Program-made: the position numbers and the translations under genes
Shown here: positions 15,202 through 23,390 of the stretch, piece after piece
Layout of the letters: each line of letters begins with the position of its first letter
How positions within the stretch are numbered: position 1 is the first letter of the stretch
The notes under the pieces: model-generated
Told to the model about the DNA's origin: nothing
The model's input: the letters and a program-made list of their open reading frames with translations, nothing else
Database searches by the model: none
Assembly (NCBI RefSeq): GCF_002798405.1
Contig: NZ_PGGV01000012.1
Coordinates: 62,001 to 126,000 of the forward strand
Reading direction: 5' to 3'
Length of the DNA: 64,000 bases
From: Glycomyces xiaoerkulensis
GTDB taxonomy: Bacteria; Actinomycetota; Actinomycetes; Mycobacteriales; Micromonosporaceae

Positions 15202-16761
15202 ATGAACTCGATACCGAGCGCCGACGCCGATCGGCCCCGCAACCTGTACGAACTGTTCGAACGGAGCCTCCGGGTCCATCCCGACCGGATCGCCGTCGAG
15301 CACGGCTCCCGGACCCTGACCTACCGGGAGCTCGGCGGCATGGCCGGGGCGGTTGCCGCACGGATCGTGCGGCACGGCGTCGACCGGAAGGAGAGCGTCG
15401 TCCTCTATACGGTCCGCGACGTGCGGACCTACGCCGCTTACCTCGGGATCCTCCGAGCGGGCTGCGCCGTGGTCCCGCTCGACCCGGAGACCTCGACCGA
15501 CCGCGCCGCCACGGTCCTCGCCGCGGCGGGCGTCAAGCTCGCCTTCAGCGCGGACCCGACGGCGGCGATGCAGGGCCACGACGCGCCGTGCATGCCGATC
15601 GACGACTCCGCCGCCGAGGCGCCCGCCCCGATCCGATCCGCGAATCCTGACGACCGCGCCTACATCCTCTTCACCTCCGGATCGACCGGCGTGCCGAAAG
15701 GCGTGCCGATCAGCCACCGGAACGCGCTCGCCTACGTCGAGCGCGCCATTGCCGTCCACGACGTCACCGAGGAGAGCCGGCTCTCGCACGCCTTCGAGCT
15801 GACATTCGACCCCTCGGTCTTCGACCTGTTCTGCGCCTGGGGATGCGGCGCGACGATGGTGGTGCCCGGCCCCATGGACATGGTGATGCCCGTCAAGTAC
15901 GTCAACAAGCGCGAGATCTCCCACTGGTTCTCGGTGCCCTCGGTCGTCTCCACGGCGCAGCAGATAGGCGGCCTCCCGCCCGGCTCCATGCCGAACCTGC
16001 GGCGGAGCCAGTTCATCGGGGAGCAGCTCACCTACGGTCAAGCGGAAGCCTGGAGTACGGCGGCCCCGGGCAGCGCCATCGTCAACACCTACGGACCGAC
16101 CGAGCTCACCGTCGCGTGCGCCGAGTTCGAACTGCCGGCCGACCGGGAATCCTGGCCCCGAACCTCCAACGGCACCACTCCCATCGGGAGCATCTACCCG
16201 CACCTCGAATCCGTCCTCATCGATGAGACCGGCGCCGCCGCCGACGAAGGCGAGCTCTGCGTCCGAGGGGTCCAGCGATTCGACGGCTACCTCGACCCGG
16301 CCGAGAACGACGGGCGCTTCCTCGAATTCGACGGGCGTTCCGCCCGGCCCGCGACCACCCTCGCCCCCCGCGCCGACCACTGGTACCGGACCGGGGACCG
16401 GGTGCGGAGCGAATCGGGCCTGCTGGTCCACCTCGGCAGGCTCGACCGGCAGGTCAAGGTGCGGGGCTACCGGATCGAACTCGGCGAGATCGAGGCGGCC
16501 CTCCGCGGGCATCCGGGCGTCACCGAAGCGGTGGTCGAGGTGATCGAACTCGACCGCACCGACGGCCTGTGCGCGGTCCTCACCGGGGACCGGAGCCCGG
16601 AGGCCGACCTCCAGGGCACGCTCGCCCGGACGATCCCCTCCTACATGTTCCCCGACGCCTACCTCTGGGTCGACGAACTGCCGCTCAACCCCAACGGCAA
16701 GACCGACCACGAACGGGTGCGGCAACTGGCGCGGAGGGGAGTGGACCGGTCGGCCTCCTAA
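15202..16761 (+). CDS. Free-standing amino acid adenylation enzyme
   Basis: The 519-residue protein has the full set of adenylation core motifs: A3 LFTSGSTGVPKG (about 156), A4 TFDPSVFDLF (about 201) with D203 in the position that binds an alpha-amino group, A5 NTYGPTELTVA (about 295), A7 YRTGDRV, A8 GRLDRQVKVRGYRIELGEIE, and A10 NPNGKTD with catalytic K500. It activates an amino acid as adenylate and should load ACP 2, 63 bases upstream. The layout is that of the proline-loading enzymes of pyrrole pathways, but I cannot read substrate specificity with confidence. Its TAA stop overlaps the stop of the convergent gene on the other strand. Confidence 0.92.
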   Translation: MNSIPSADADRPRNLYELFERSLRVHPDRIAVEHGSRTLTYRELGGMAGAVAARIVRHGVDRKESVVLYTVRDVRTYAAYLGILRAGCAVVPLDPETSTDRAATVLAAAGVKLAFSADPTAAMQGHDAPCMPIDDSAAEAPAPIRSANPDDRAYILFTSGSTGVPKGVPISHRNALAYVERAIAVHDVTEESRLSHAFELTFDPSVFDLFCAWGCGATMVVPGPMDMVMPVKYVNKREISHWFSVPSVVSTAQQIGGLPPGSMPNLRRSQFIGEQLTYGQAEAWSTAAPGSAIVNTYGPTELTVACAEFELPADRESWPRTSNGTTPIGSIYPHLESVLIDETGAAADEGELCVRGVQRFDGYLDPAENDGRFLEFDGRSARPATTLAPRADHWYRTGDRVRSESGLLVHLGRLDRQVKVRGYRIELGEIEAALRGHPGVTEAVVEVIELDRTDGLCAVLTGDRSPEADLQGTLARTIPSYMFPDAYLWVDELPLNPNGKTDHERVRQLARRGVDRSAS

Positions 16762-17201
16762 GGCGCGGAAGCCGGACGACCTGCCCCGTCGCGAAGCTCC
16801 TGACCCCCGAACTCCAGGAGCTTCGGAAGGTTCTCGGCGCGCAACGGTTTCAGGGGCACCTGACTCCGGTCGTCCAGGATGGCCGCCACGCCGTCGGCAC
16901 CGGTGGTGAAGCCTTCGATGTGCTCCCACTCGATCGAGCGCTTCGACAGCAGTCCCCGGACGGTGATGCCCCGGCGCGTCACGTCCAGGCCCGAGCGCCA
17001 CGCCCACAGCGACACCGCGACCGGTGCGACCAGAAGCACGAGGCCGAGCGCCACCGAAAGCCACCCCCACAGGGGCCGCTCTGCGATGAGTGCCAGCGCC
17101 AACGGCCCGGCGGTCAGCCAGGAGACGAAGGCGGCCACGGTGACCGCCGCCGAACGGCGAATGCGCAGACGCGGCGACGCAGCGGGCTCAGCGGGACTCA
17201 T
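16758..17201 (-). CDS. Small membrane protein with PH-like domain
   Basis: The chosen ATG (minus strand, 17201) begins MSPAEPAASPRL. The open frame runs further upstream without membrane or coding character. The 147-residue protein has two hydrophobic segments (about 20-42 and 47-68), then a soluble part with GITVRGLLSKRSIEWEHIEGF, which is the strand-turn-strand pattern of bacterial PH domains (PF10756-like). Function is unknown; relatives are membrane-associated. Its stop overlaps that of the adenylation gene tail to tail and marks the right border of the biosynthetic cluster. Confidence 0.7.
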   Translation of the reverse strand: MSPAEPAASPRLRIRRSAAVTVAAFVSWLTAGPLALALIAERPLWGWLSVALGLVLLVAPVAVSLWAWRSGLDVTRRGITVRGLLSKRSIEWEHIEGFTTGADGVAAILDDRSQVPLKPLRAENLPKLLEFGGQELRDGAGRPASAP

Positions 17202-17343
17202 GCCCCGATCCTGACACACCCCGCCCGGGGGACCGACTCCAGTGTGGTCCGGTTTCTGTCGGAATGCCGCTTGCGGCAGGCCGCGCACGTGGCACGATCG
17301 GCTCAGAAGCCGCATGTCGAGTCCGGCGCTGGTGGGGGTGGCC

Positions 17344-17913
17344 GTGAAGATCACATTTCGGCCGACATCGCGCCAGGTGCTCGGCCGCGCGCTCTTCATC
17401 GCCGCGCTCGCCTGCGCCGTGGCGCTGCTGCCCGCCGTGGCCTACATGTCCGCCACCGGCCGCTGGCACCCGGCGGTGCTGAGCGGGATCGGCCTGGCCG
17501 TGGTCGCGCTGGCGGTCCTGGTGGCCCTCCGGGGCGCTCGCCGCGTCGGGGTGGTGCTCGACCGGAGCGGCGTCCACCCCATCGCGGGCCGGCCCGACCG
17601 CTACGCCCGCTGGACCCGCATCACCGACATCCGCGCCGAGCGGCGCGGCGGCCGTACCGTCCCCGTGGTCTACCTGCACGACCCCGCGCAACCGCCTTGG
17701 CGGCTGCGCGCCCCCTACTCCGGTCGTGCGCTGGCGGCCGACGACGAGTTGGACATGAAGATCTTCGTCATGCGGAGTCTCTGGGAGAGCTACAAGGGCG
17801 GCGAGGCGCCCCGCGGCGATCCGCGCAGCCTGTTACGCGGGGACCTCGAAAGTTTCGAACATGAATGTGAACCTGGGCCCGGAATGCGATTGCCGATCGT
17901 GACCCGATCGTGA
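17344..17913 (+). CDS. Membrane protein with two N-terminal segments and PH-like domain
   Basis: GTG 17344 follows a GGTGGGGGTGG stretch. ATG 17314 is an in-frame alternative adding ten residues. From the GTG the protein has 189 residues, two hydrophobic segments (about 14-35 and 42-64) and a soluble domain with DRSGVHPIAGRPDRYARWTR, similar in layout to the gene on the other strand at 16758-17201. Both may be anchored PH-fold proteins that arose by duplication and are expressed divergently. Function unknown. The C-terminus is rich in charged residues and ends 22 bases before the promoter of the uptake operon. Confidence 0.65.
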   Translation: MKITFRPTSRQVLGRALFIAALACAVALLPAVAYMSATGRWHPAVLSGIGLAVVALAVLVALRGARRVGVVLDRSGVHPIAGRPDRYARWTRITDIRAERRGGRTVPVVYLHDPAQPPWRLRAPYSGRALAADDELDMKIFVMRSLWESYKGGEAPRGDPRSLLRGDLESFEHECEPGPGMRLPIVTRS

Positions 17914-17935
17914 TACTTGCGGGAGCCGACCTGCC

Positions 17936-17964
17936 TTGACGCCGTTTTTGTGTTGCCGTAGTCT
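17936..17964 (+). promoter_or_regulatory. Promoter of the uptake operon
   Basis: TTGACG (17936-17941) and TAGTCT (17959-17964) are separated by 17 bases, a near-consensus housekeeping sigma-70-type promoter. Transcription should start near 17971, leaving a leader of about 167 bases before the solute-binding protein gene. Confidence 0.75.
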
Positions 17965-17973
17965 CACCGCTAT

Positions 17974-18023
17974 TGCCGAAAGTTTTCGGATTACTTCCGG
18001 AAGTTTTGTAAACGCTTTCGGCA
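17974..18023 (+). promoter_or_regulatory. Nested palindromes, probable LacI-type operators
   Basis: Directly after the predicted transcription start there are four overlapping dyads. CCGAAAGTTTTCGG (17976-17989) and ACTTCCGGAAGT (17993-18004) are perfect palindromes. TGCCGAAAG (17974-17982) pairs with CTTTCGGCA (18015-18023). TGTAAACGCTTTCG (18007-18020) fits the LacI/CcpA cre consensus TGWAANCGNTNWCA at all but the last base. Their place downstream of the promoter suits repression that is relieved by sugar. No LacI-family gene is present in the window, so the regulator must be elsewhere. Confidence 0.65.
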
Positions 18024-18137
18024 GGCGGTGGGGCCGAGTCGGGCCCCATCACCTTGGCGACGCTCTGCGAGCCGAGCAAGTGCACAGCCCCTTGGCCGCT
18101 CCACGGCCGTGACCGATCACGGAAGGAGTGCTCACCG

Positions 18138-20180
18138 ATGAGCTCTCACAACCCCCAGTCCACTCTTTTCACTAAGCAATCTCGGTCGGCCCCGTGGCCG
18201 GACCCCACGATGTCCAGGCGCGGCCTCGTCGTCGCCGGCGGCACCGCACTGACCGCGTCGGCGGCCGGCTGCGGCTGGTTCTCGACCGACGCCGATTCCG
18301 AGGGCGGTGGCGGCGGCGACAAGGGTCCCGAGGCCCCGATGCTCGCCGAGCGCGTCGAGGCCGGCGACCTCCCGCCGGTCGACGAGCGCCTCCCGAACGA
18401 ACCCCTCGTCGTCAACGTCACCGAATCGATGGGCGTCTACGGCGGCACGTGGAACACCGTCATCACCGGGGCCTCCGACGGCCCGTGGCTGTGGCGCACC
18501 GCCAACGACGGCCATCTGCTCGAGCGCTCCCGCGACTGGGAGGAGATCCGGCCCAACATCGCCTCCTCCTTCGAGCAGAACGACGACGCCTCCGAGTTCA
18601 CCATCACCCTCCGCGAGGGCGTGAAATGGTCCGACGGTGAGCCGCTGACCACCGCCGACGTCGACTTCGCCTTCAACGACGTGGCGCTCAACGAGGAACT
18701 GACCACGGCCGTCCCGACCGAGCTCAGCAGCCCCGACGGCACCCCGATCGAGCTCGAGATCGTCGACGACTACACCTTCATCGTCCGCTTCAACACCCCC
18801 AAGCCGCTGTTCAGAGAGGACATGGCCAAGGGTGTCTCCGGGCAGCGCTTCACCATGTACCCGCGCCACTACCTCGAGCAGTTCCACATCGACTACAACG
18901 AGAACGCCGAGGACGAGGCGATCGACGAGGGCTTCGACGGCTGGGTCGCCCGCTTCACCAACCTGGGGCACCTGTGGAACTTCATGTGGGAGAACCCGGA
19001 CCTGCCGACCCTGCTGCCGTGGAAGTGCGTCAGGCCGGTCTCGGACTCCGACCACGCGCTCTTCGAGCGCAACCCGTACTACTGGAAGGTGGACGAGGAA
19101 GGCAGCCAGCTTCCCTACATGGACGAGGTCCGCTACGACATCACCACCGACGTGGAGACCATGTTCGCCCACGCCATCAACGGTGACTACGAGTTCCACT
19201 CCAGGCACTTCAACGACAACGCGCACCGCGCCGACGCGGTCGACAACGAGGCCAGCGGCGGCTACACGGTCATCGAGCTCGAGTCCAGCTACTCCAGCGA
19301 CATGAACATCGCGTTCAACATGAACCACCGCGACGAGGGGCTGCGGGAGGTCTTCCAGGACAAGCAGTTCCGAATCGCCATGTCGCACGCGATCGACCGG
19401 CAGGAACTGATCGACGTGCTGTGGAACCGCGTCGGCGAGCCCACGCAGGCGGCGCCTCGGCCCGAGTCCAAGTACTACGACGAGGAGTTCGCCACCCAGT
19501 ACCTCGAGTTCGACACCGACTTGGCGAACGAGATCCTCGACGACGCCGGGTACGAGCTGTCCGGCGACACCCGCACGGCCCCGAACGGCACGCCCCTGGA
19601 GTTCGCCGTCATCGTCGCCGACGACGCCCTCCTGGGAAGCGTCTGGATCGACGCGCTGGACATGATCAAGGGCATGTGGGAGGAAGTCGGCGTCACCATC
19701 CACATCAACAGCCAGCCCCGCGAGAACTGGCAGAACGCGGTCAACGAGTTCGAGTACGACGCGACGGTCTGGACCGGCGACGGCGGCAACATCGACGAGG
19801 CCACCTCGTGCTACTGGTACATGCCCGCCGGTCCCGGCGGCGGGGCCTTCTTCGCCCGCCAGTGGTCGGAGCTCTACACGAACGGCGACACCCAGGAGGA
19901 GCTGGTCGCCGAGCCCCCGGCCCACGTCGAGGAGCAGTGGGACCTGTACGACCAGTACCAGACCGAACCCGACAGGGCGACCCGCGAAGAGCTCTTCAAG
20001 CAGATCATCGAGATCGCCAAGGAGCAGTTCTACGCGATCGGCACCGTCCGCGGCCAGGGCGGATGGGCGCTCGTCTCCGACCGGCTCCGCAACGTCGGCG
20101 GGGCCATGCCGCAGAACCCCACCTACGGGACGCCCGGGCCGGCAGCGCCCGAGCAGTGGTACATCACCGAGGACGAATAG
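18138..20180 (+). CDS. Family 5 ABC transporter solute-binding lipoprotein
   Basis: ATG 18138 has GGAAGGAG nine bases upstream. The 680-residue product has a twin-arginine type signal (SRRGLVVAGG, residues 26-35) ending in a lipobox with cysteine 45 (SAAGC), so it is probably exported folded and anchored by lipid. The mature part has the family 5 (DppA/OppA-like) pattern, including LREGVKWSDGEPLTTADVDFAF and IAMSHAIDRQELIDVLW. Members bind peptides, nickel or oligosaccharides. Long members next to a glycosidase usually bind oligosaccharides. Here the operon ends with a GH42 enzyme, which favours a beta-galactoside or related plant sugar. Confidence 0.9.
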   Translation: MSSHNPQSTLFTKQSRSAPWPDPTMSRRGLVVAGGTALTASAAGCGWFSTDADSEGGGGGDKGPEAPMLAERVEAGDLPPVDERLPNEPLVVNVTESMGVYGGTWNTVITGASDGPWLWRTANDGHLLERSRDWEEIRPNIASSFEQNDDASEFTITLREGVKWSDGEPLTTADVDFAFNDVALNEELTTAVPTELSSPDGTPIELEIVDDYTFIVRFNTPKPLFREDMAKGVSGQRFTMYPRHYLEQFHIDYNENAEDEAIDEGFDGWVARFTNLGHLWNFMWENPDLPTLLPWKCVRPVSDSDHALFERNPYYWKVDEEGSQLPYMDEVRYDITTDVETMFAHAINGDYEFHSRHFNDNAHRADAVDNEASGGYTVIELESSYSSDMNIAFNMNHRDEGLREVFQDKQFRIAMSHAIDRQELIDVLWNRVGEPTQAAPRPESKYYDEEFATQYLEFDTDLANEILDDAGYELSGDTRTAPNGTPLEFAVIVADDALLGSVWIDALDMIKGMWEEVGVTIHINSQPRENWQNAVNEFEYDATVWTGDGGNIDEATSCYWYMPAGPGGGAFFARQWSELYTNGDTQEELVAEPPAHVEEQWDLYDQYQTEPDRATREELFKQIIEIAKEQFYAIGTVRGQGGWALVSDRLRNVGGAMPQNPTYGTPGPAAPEQWYITEDE

Positions 20181-20195
20181 GCCGAGGAAGCGACA

Positions 20196-21191
20196 GTGTT
20201 TCAATACCTGGGTCGCCGTGCGATCTACATGGCAGCGACACTGCTGGCGATCTCGCTGGTGGTGTTCGTGATCATCAGCTTGCCGCCCGGCGACTTCGTG
20301 ACCGCTCTCGAAGCGAGGTACGCCGTGCAGGGCCAGCGGCTCACGCCCGAGGACGTGGCGGAGCTGCGGTCCCGGTACGGCTTGGACGGCAACCTGCTCC
20401 AGCAGTATCTGCACTGGATCACGCAGATCGTGTTGCACGGCGACCTGGGCATGTCCTTCGAACACCAGAAGCCGGTCAGCGAGGTCATCTCCTCGCGGCT
20501 GGGCGCCACGCTCGGCGTCTCGATCGCCACCCTGCTGGTCACCTGGGCGATAGCCTTCCCCATCGGCGCCTACTCGGCGGTCAAGCAGCACTCGATCGGC
20601 GACTACGCCGCCACCACCATCGGGTTCCTCGGCCTGGCCACTCCGAACTTCCTGATCGCGCTGATCTTCATCTACTTCAGCGTGAACTGGTTCGGATCGG
20701 TCCCGTCCGGCCTGTGCTCGCCCGAATGGTGCGACGCGTCCTGGAACCTCGGGAAGGTGCTGGACCTGCTGGGCCACCTGTGGATCCCGATGATCGTCAT
20801 CGGCACCGCCGGGGTCGCCGGGCTGGTGCGCATCATCCGCAACAACCTGCTGGACGAGCTGCGCCGGCCCTACGTGACCGCCGCGCGCGCCCGCGGCGTC
20901 CCCGAGGGGCGGCTGCTGCGCCGCTACCCGCTCCGGGTGGCGCTCAACCCGTTCGTCTCCACGATCGGGTGGGTGCTGCCGATCCTGCTGGTCGGCGACA
21001 TCGTGGTCGGGCAGATCCTGGGGCTTCCGACGCTCGGGCCGATCCTGCTGGGCGCCCTCAAGGGGCAGGACATGTACCTGGCCGGCTCCATCATCATGGT
21101 CCTCAGCCTGGTCACGGTGATCGGCACCCTGATCTCCGACCTGCTCCTGGGCTGGCTCGATCCCCGCATCCGACTCGGATACCTGAGGTGA
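20196..21191 (+). CDS. ABC transporter permease, DppB/OppB type
   Basis: The GTG start is 15 bases after the binding-protein stop, with GAGGAAG upstream. The 331-residue protein has the family layout: an N-terminal membrane helix (YLGRRAIYMAATLLAISLVV), a long external loop with GDLGMSF, and a set of five further helices. The ATPase-coupling loop LLDELRRPYVTAARARGV at about 222-239 is well conserved. It forms half of the membrane channel with the next gene product. Confidence 0.92.
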   Translation: MFQYLGRRAIYMAATLLAISLVVFVIISLPPGDFVTALEARYAVQGQRLTPEDVAELRSRYGLDGNLLQQYLHWITQIVLHGDLGMSFEHQKPVSEVISSRLGATLGVSIATLLVTWAIAFPIGAYSAVKQHSIGDYAATTIGFLGLATPNFLIALIFIYFSVNWFGSVPSGLCSPEWCDASWNLGKVLDLLGHLWIPMIVIGTAGVAGLVRIIRNNLLDELRRPYVTAARARGVPEGRLLRRYPLRVALNPFVSTIGWVLPILLVGDIVVGQILGLPTLGPILLGALKGQDMYLAGSIIMVLSLVTVIGTLISDLLLGWLDPRIRLGYLR

Positions 21192-21198
21192 ACCGCCG

Positions 21199-22371
21199 AT
21201 GACCGATCATTCCGACGCCCCCCACGCGAATTCGGCGAGCCTCGATTCCACCGGCGCCGCCGATCCCGAAGCCGACGGCAAGCCCGCCACCGCCTCCCAG
21301 CGCCAACTGGTGTGGTGGTCGTTCAAGAAGCACCGCCTCGCCCTGGTCTCGGCCTGGCTGCTGATCGGCCTGCTGGTGGTGGTCGCCTTCACCGAGTTCC
21401 TCGCCCCCTACGACGTCCGCCACCGCGACTCCGAGTACACCACCGCCCCGCCGCAGGTGCTCAAGATCGTCGACACCGACGGCGGGGACGGCTGGCGGTG
21501 GGGGCTCCACGTCGACGGCTACACCTCGGAACAGGACGAACGGAGCCTTCGGATCACCTACGAGACCAACCCGGACGACCGGGTCGAGGTCGGCTTCTTC
21601 GTCAAAGGAGAGGAATACGAGCTCTTCGGCTTCATCCCGTGGGACCGGCACCTGATCGGCCCCAAGGACCCCGAGGACCCGATGTACCTGCTGGGCACCA
21701 CCACCGACGGCAAGGACCTGCTCACCGACCTGGTCTACGCCACCCGCGTGTCCACCTCGGTCGGCATCATCGGCGTGGCCCTGGCCTTCCTGATGGGCAT
21801 CGTGCTCGGCGCGATCTCCGGGTACTTCGGCGGCTGGATCGACAACGGCATCCAGCGCCTGATCGAACTGGTCATGGCCGTGCCGGCGATCCCGCTGTGG
21901 CTCGGACTCGCCGCCGCGCTGCCGACCGACATGGGGCCGGTGATGCGGTACTTCATCATCACCACGATCCTGGCGGTGGTGGCCTGGACGGGCCTCGCCA
22001 GAGAAGTGCGGGGCCGCTTCCTCGCGATGCGGTCCGAGGAGTTCGTCACCTCCGCCCGGCTGGACGGCTCCGGCCACGGCCGGGTGATGTTCAGGCACAT
22101 GCTGCCCTCGTTCTCCTCCCACATCATCGCCGCGCTCAGCCTGTCGATCCCGACCATGATCCTGGCCGAGACCGCGCTGTCCTGGCTGGGCCTGGGCCTG
22201 CGGCCCCCGGCAGTGTCCTGGGGCGTCCAGCTCCAGGAGGCGAGCAAGTGGAGCGTGCTCTCCGGCGCGCCCTGGCTGCTCATACCGGGCCTCGCCGTGG
22301 TGATCGCGGTCCTGGCGTTCAACTTCGTCGGCGACGGCCTGCGCGACGCCGCCGACCCGTACAAGCATTAG
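21199..22371 (+). CDS. ABC transporter permease, DppC/OppC type
   Basis: The 390-residue protein starts 7 bases after the previous gene. It has a hydrophilic N-terminus of about 40 residues, one helix (ALVSAWLLIGLLVVVAFTEF), a periplasmic insert of about 100 residues, then the membrane domain with LGTTTDGKDLLTDLVYATR and the coupling loop MRSEEFVTSARLDGSG. The insert between helix 1 and helix 2 is longer than in standard DppC proteins of about 300 residues and is typical of permeases paired with long family 5 sugar-binding proteins. It pairs with the DppB-like permease. Confidence 0.92.
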   Translation: MTDHSDAPHANSASLDSTGAADPEADGKPATASQRQLVWWSFKKHRLALVSAWLLIGLLVVVAFTEFLAPYDVRHRDSEYTTAPPQVLKIVDTDGGDGWRWGLHVDGYTSEQDERSLRITYETNPDDRVEVGFFVKGEEYELFGFIPWDRHLIGPKDPEDPMYLLGTTTDGKDLLTDLVYATRVSTSVGIIGVALAFLMGIVLGAISGYFGGWIDNGIQRLIELVMAVPAIPLWLGLAAALPTDMGPVMRYFIITTILAVVAWTGLAREVRGRFLAMRSEEFVTSARLDGSGHGRVMFRHMLPSFSSHIIAALSLSIPTMILAETALSWLGLGLRPPAVSWGVQLQEASKWSVLSGAPWLLIPGLAVVIAVLAFNFVGDGLRDAADPYKH

Positions 22372-22379
22372 GTGCGTTC

Positions 22380-23390
22380 ATGGCTCAACCACTACTGGAG
22401 ATCTCGGGGCTGCGAACCGGCTTCGAGACCCACGACGGGACGGTTCCGGCCGTCGACGGCGTCGACCTCACCGTCCATGCCGGGAAGACCCTCTGCGTGG
22501 TCGGCGAATCCGGCTGCGGCAAGTCGGTCACGGCCCGGTCCATCCTGCGGCTCGTCGAAGAGCCCGGGCGGATCGAGGCCGGCACCGTCACCTGGCACGG
22601 CGACGACGAACCGTTCGACGTGCTCTCGCTCGACCACGACGACGAGCGGCTGCAGAAGCTGCGCGGCGGCGACATCGGCATGATCTTCCAGGAGCCGGCC
22701 GCCTCCCTGCTGCCGCTGCGCTCCATCGGCGCCCAGTTGATCGAGACCATCCGCAACCACACCGACCTGGACAAGAAGGCCGCTCGCGAGCGCGCGATCG
22801 ATCTGCTCCAACTGGTCGGCATCCCCAAGCCGCACGAGCGGGTGGACGCCTACCCGTTCCAGCTCTCCGGCGGCATGTGCCAGCGGGCGATGATCGCGAT
22901 CGCGCTCTGCGCCGACCCGTCCCTCCTGATCGCCGACGAGCCGACCACCGCGCTCGACGTCACCACGCAGGCCCGGATCCTCGACCTGATGCGGAACCTG
23001 CAGGAACGCCACCACATGGCGGTCATGTTCATCACCCACGACCTGGGCGTCGTGGCCGAACTGGCCGACGAGGTCGCCGTGATGTACCTCGGCAGGGTCG
23101 TCGAACGCGCCGGCGTGGAAGAGCTGTTCGCGGACCCGAAGCACCCCTATACCCGGGCGCTGCTCGAATCGGTCCCGGTCCTCGGCCGCGACCGGGGCCG
23201 GGACCTCCCCACCGTCCCCGGGACCGTCCCGAACCCGCTGCACCGGCCCAAGGGATGCTCGTTCCACCCCCGCTGCAGAGACGCCATCGCCGGGCGCTGC
23301 GACATCGACGAGCCGCCCGAGGTCGTCTTCGACGACGGCCGCACCGCCGAGTGCGTGCTCTACGACGACCGCGAAGGAGCCCAGGCATGA
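22380..23390 (+). CDS. ABC transporter ATPase, DppD/OppD type
   Basis: The 336-residue ATPase has Walker A GESGCGKS at about 42-49, the signature LSGGMCQRA, Walker B LLIADEPTTALD and the switch ITHDL. The C-terminal extension GCSFHPRCRDAIAGRC holds the cysteine cluster of the oligopeptide/dipeptide ATPase family (PF08352). The signature has Met in place of the usual Gln (LSGGM), common in this family. Starts 8 bases after the permease and overlaps the next ATPase by 4 bases. Confidence 0.92.
   Translation: MAQPLLEISGLRTGFETHDGTVPAVDGVDLTVHAGKTLCVVGESGCGKSVTARSILRLVEEPGRIEAGTVTWHGDDEPFDVLSLDHDDERLQKLRGGDIGMIFQEPAASLLPLRSIGAQLIETIRNHTDLDKKAARERAIDLLQLVGIPKPHERVDAYPFQLSGGMCQRAMIAIALCADPSLLIADEPTTALDVTTQARILDLMRNLQERHHMAVMFITHDLGVVAELADEVAVMYLGRVVERAGVEELFADPKHPYTRALLESVPVLGRDRGRDLPTVPGTVPNPLHRPKGCSFHPRCRDAIAGRCDIDEPPEVVFDDGRTAECVLYDDREGAQA

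Noticed and set aside
1-16761. Butirosin, clorobiocin or another known product cluster
   Set aside because: Shares single steps with both but lacks aminocyclitol, coumarin and deoxysugar genes. Naming a product would go beyond the sequence.
18132-20777. Minus-strand open frame of 881 codons opposite the solute-binding protein
   Set aside because: Antisense shadow, no signal peptide or domain pattern.
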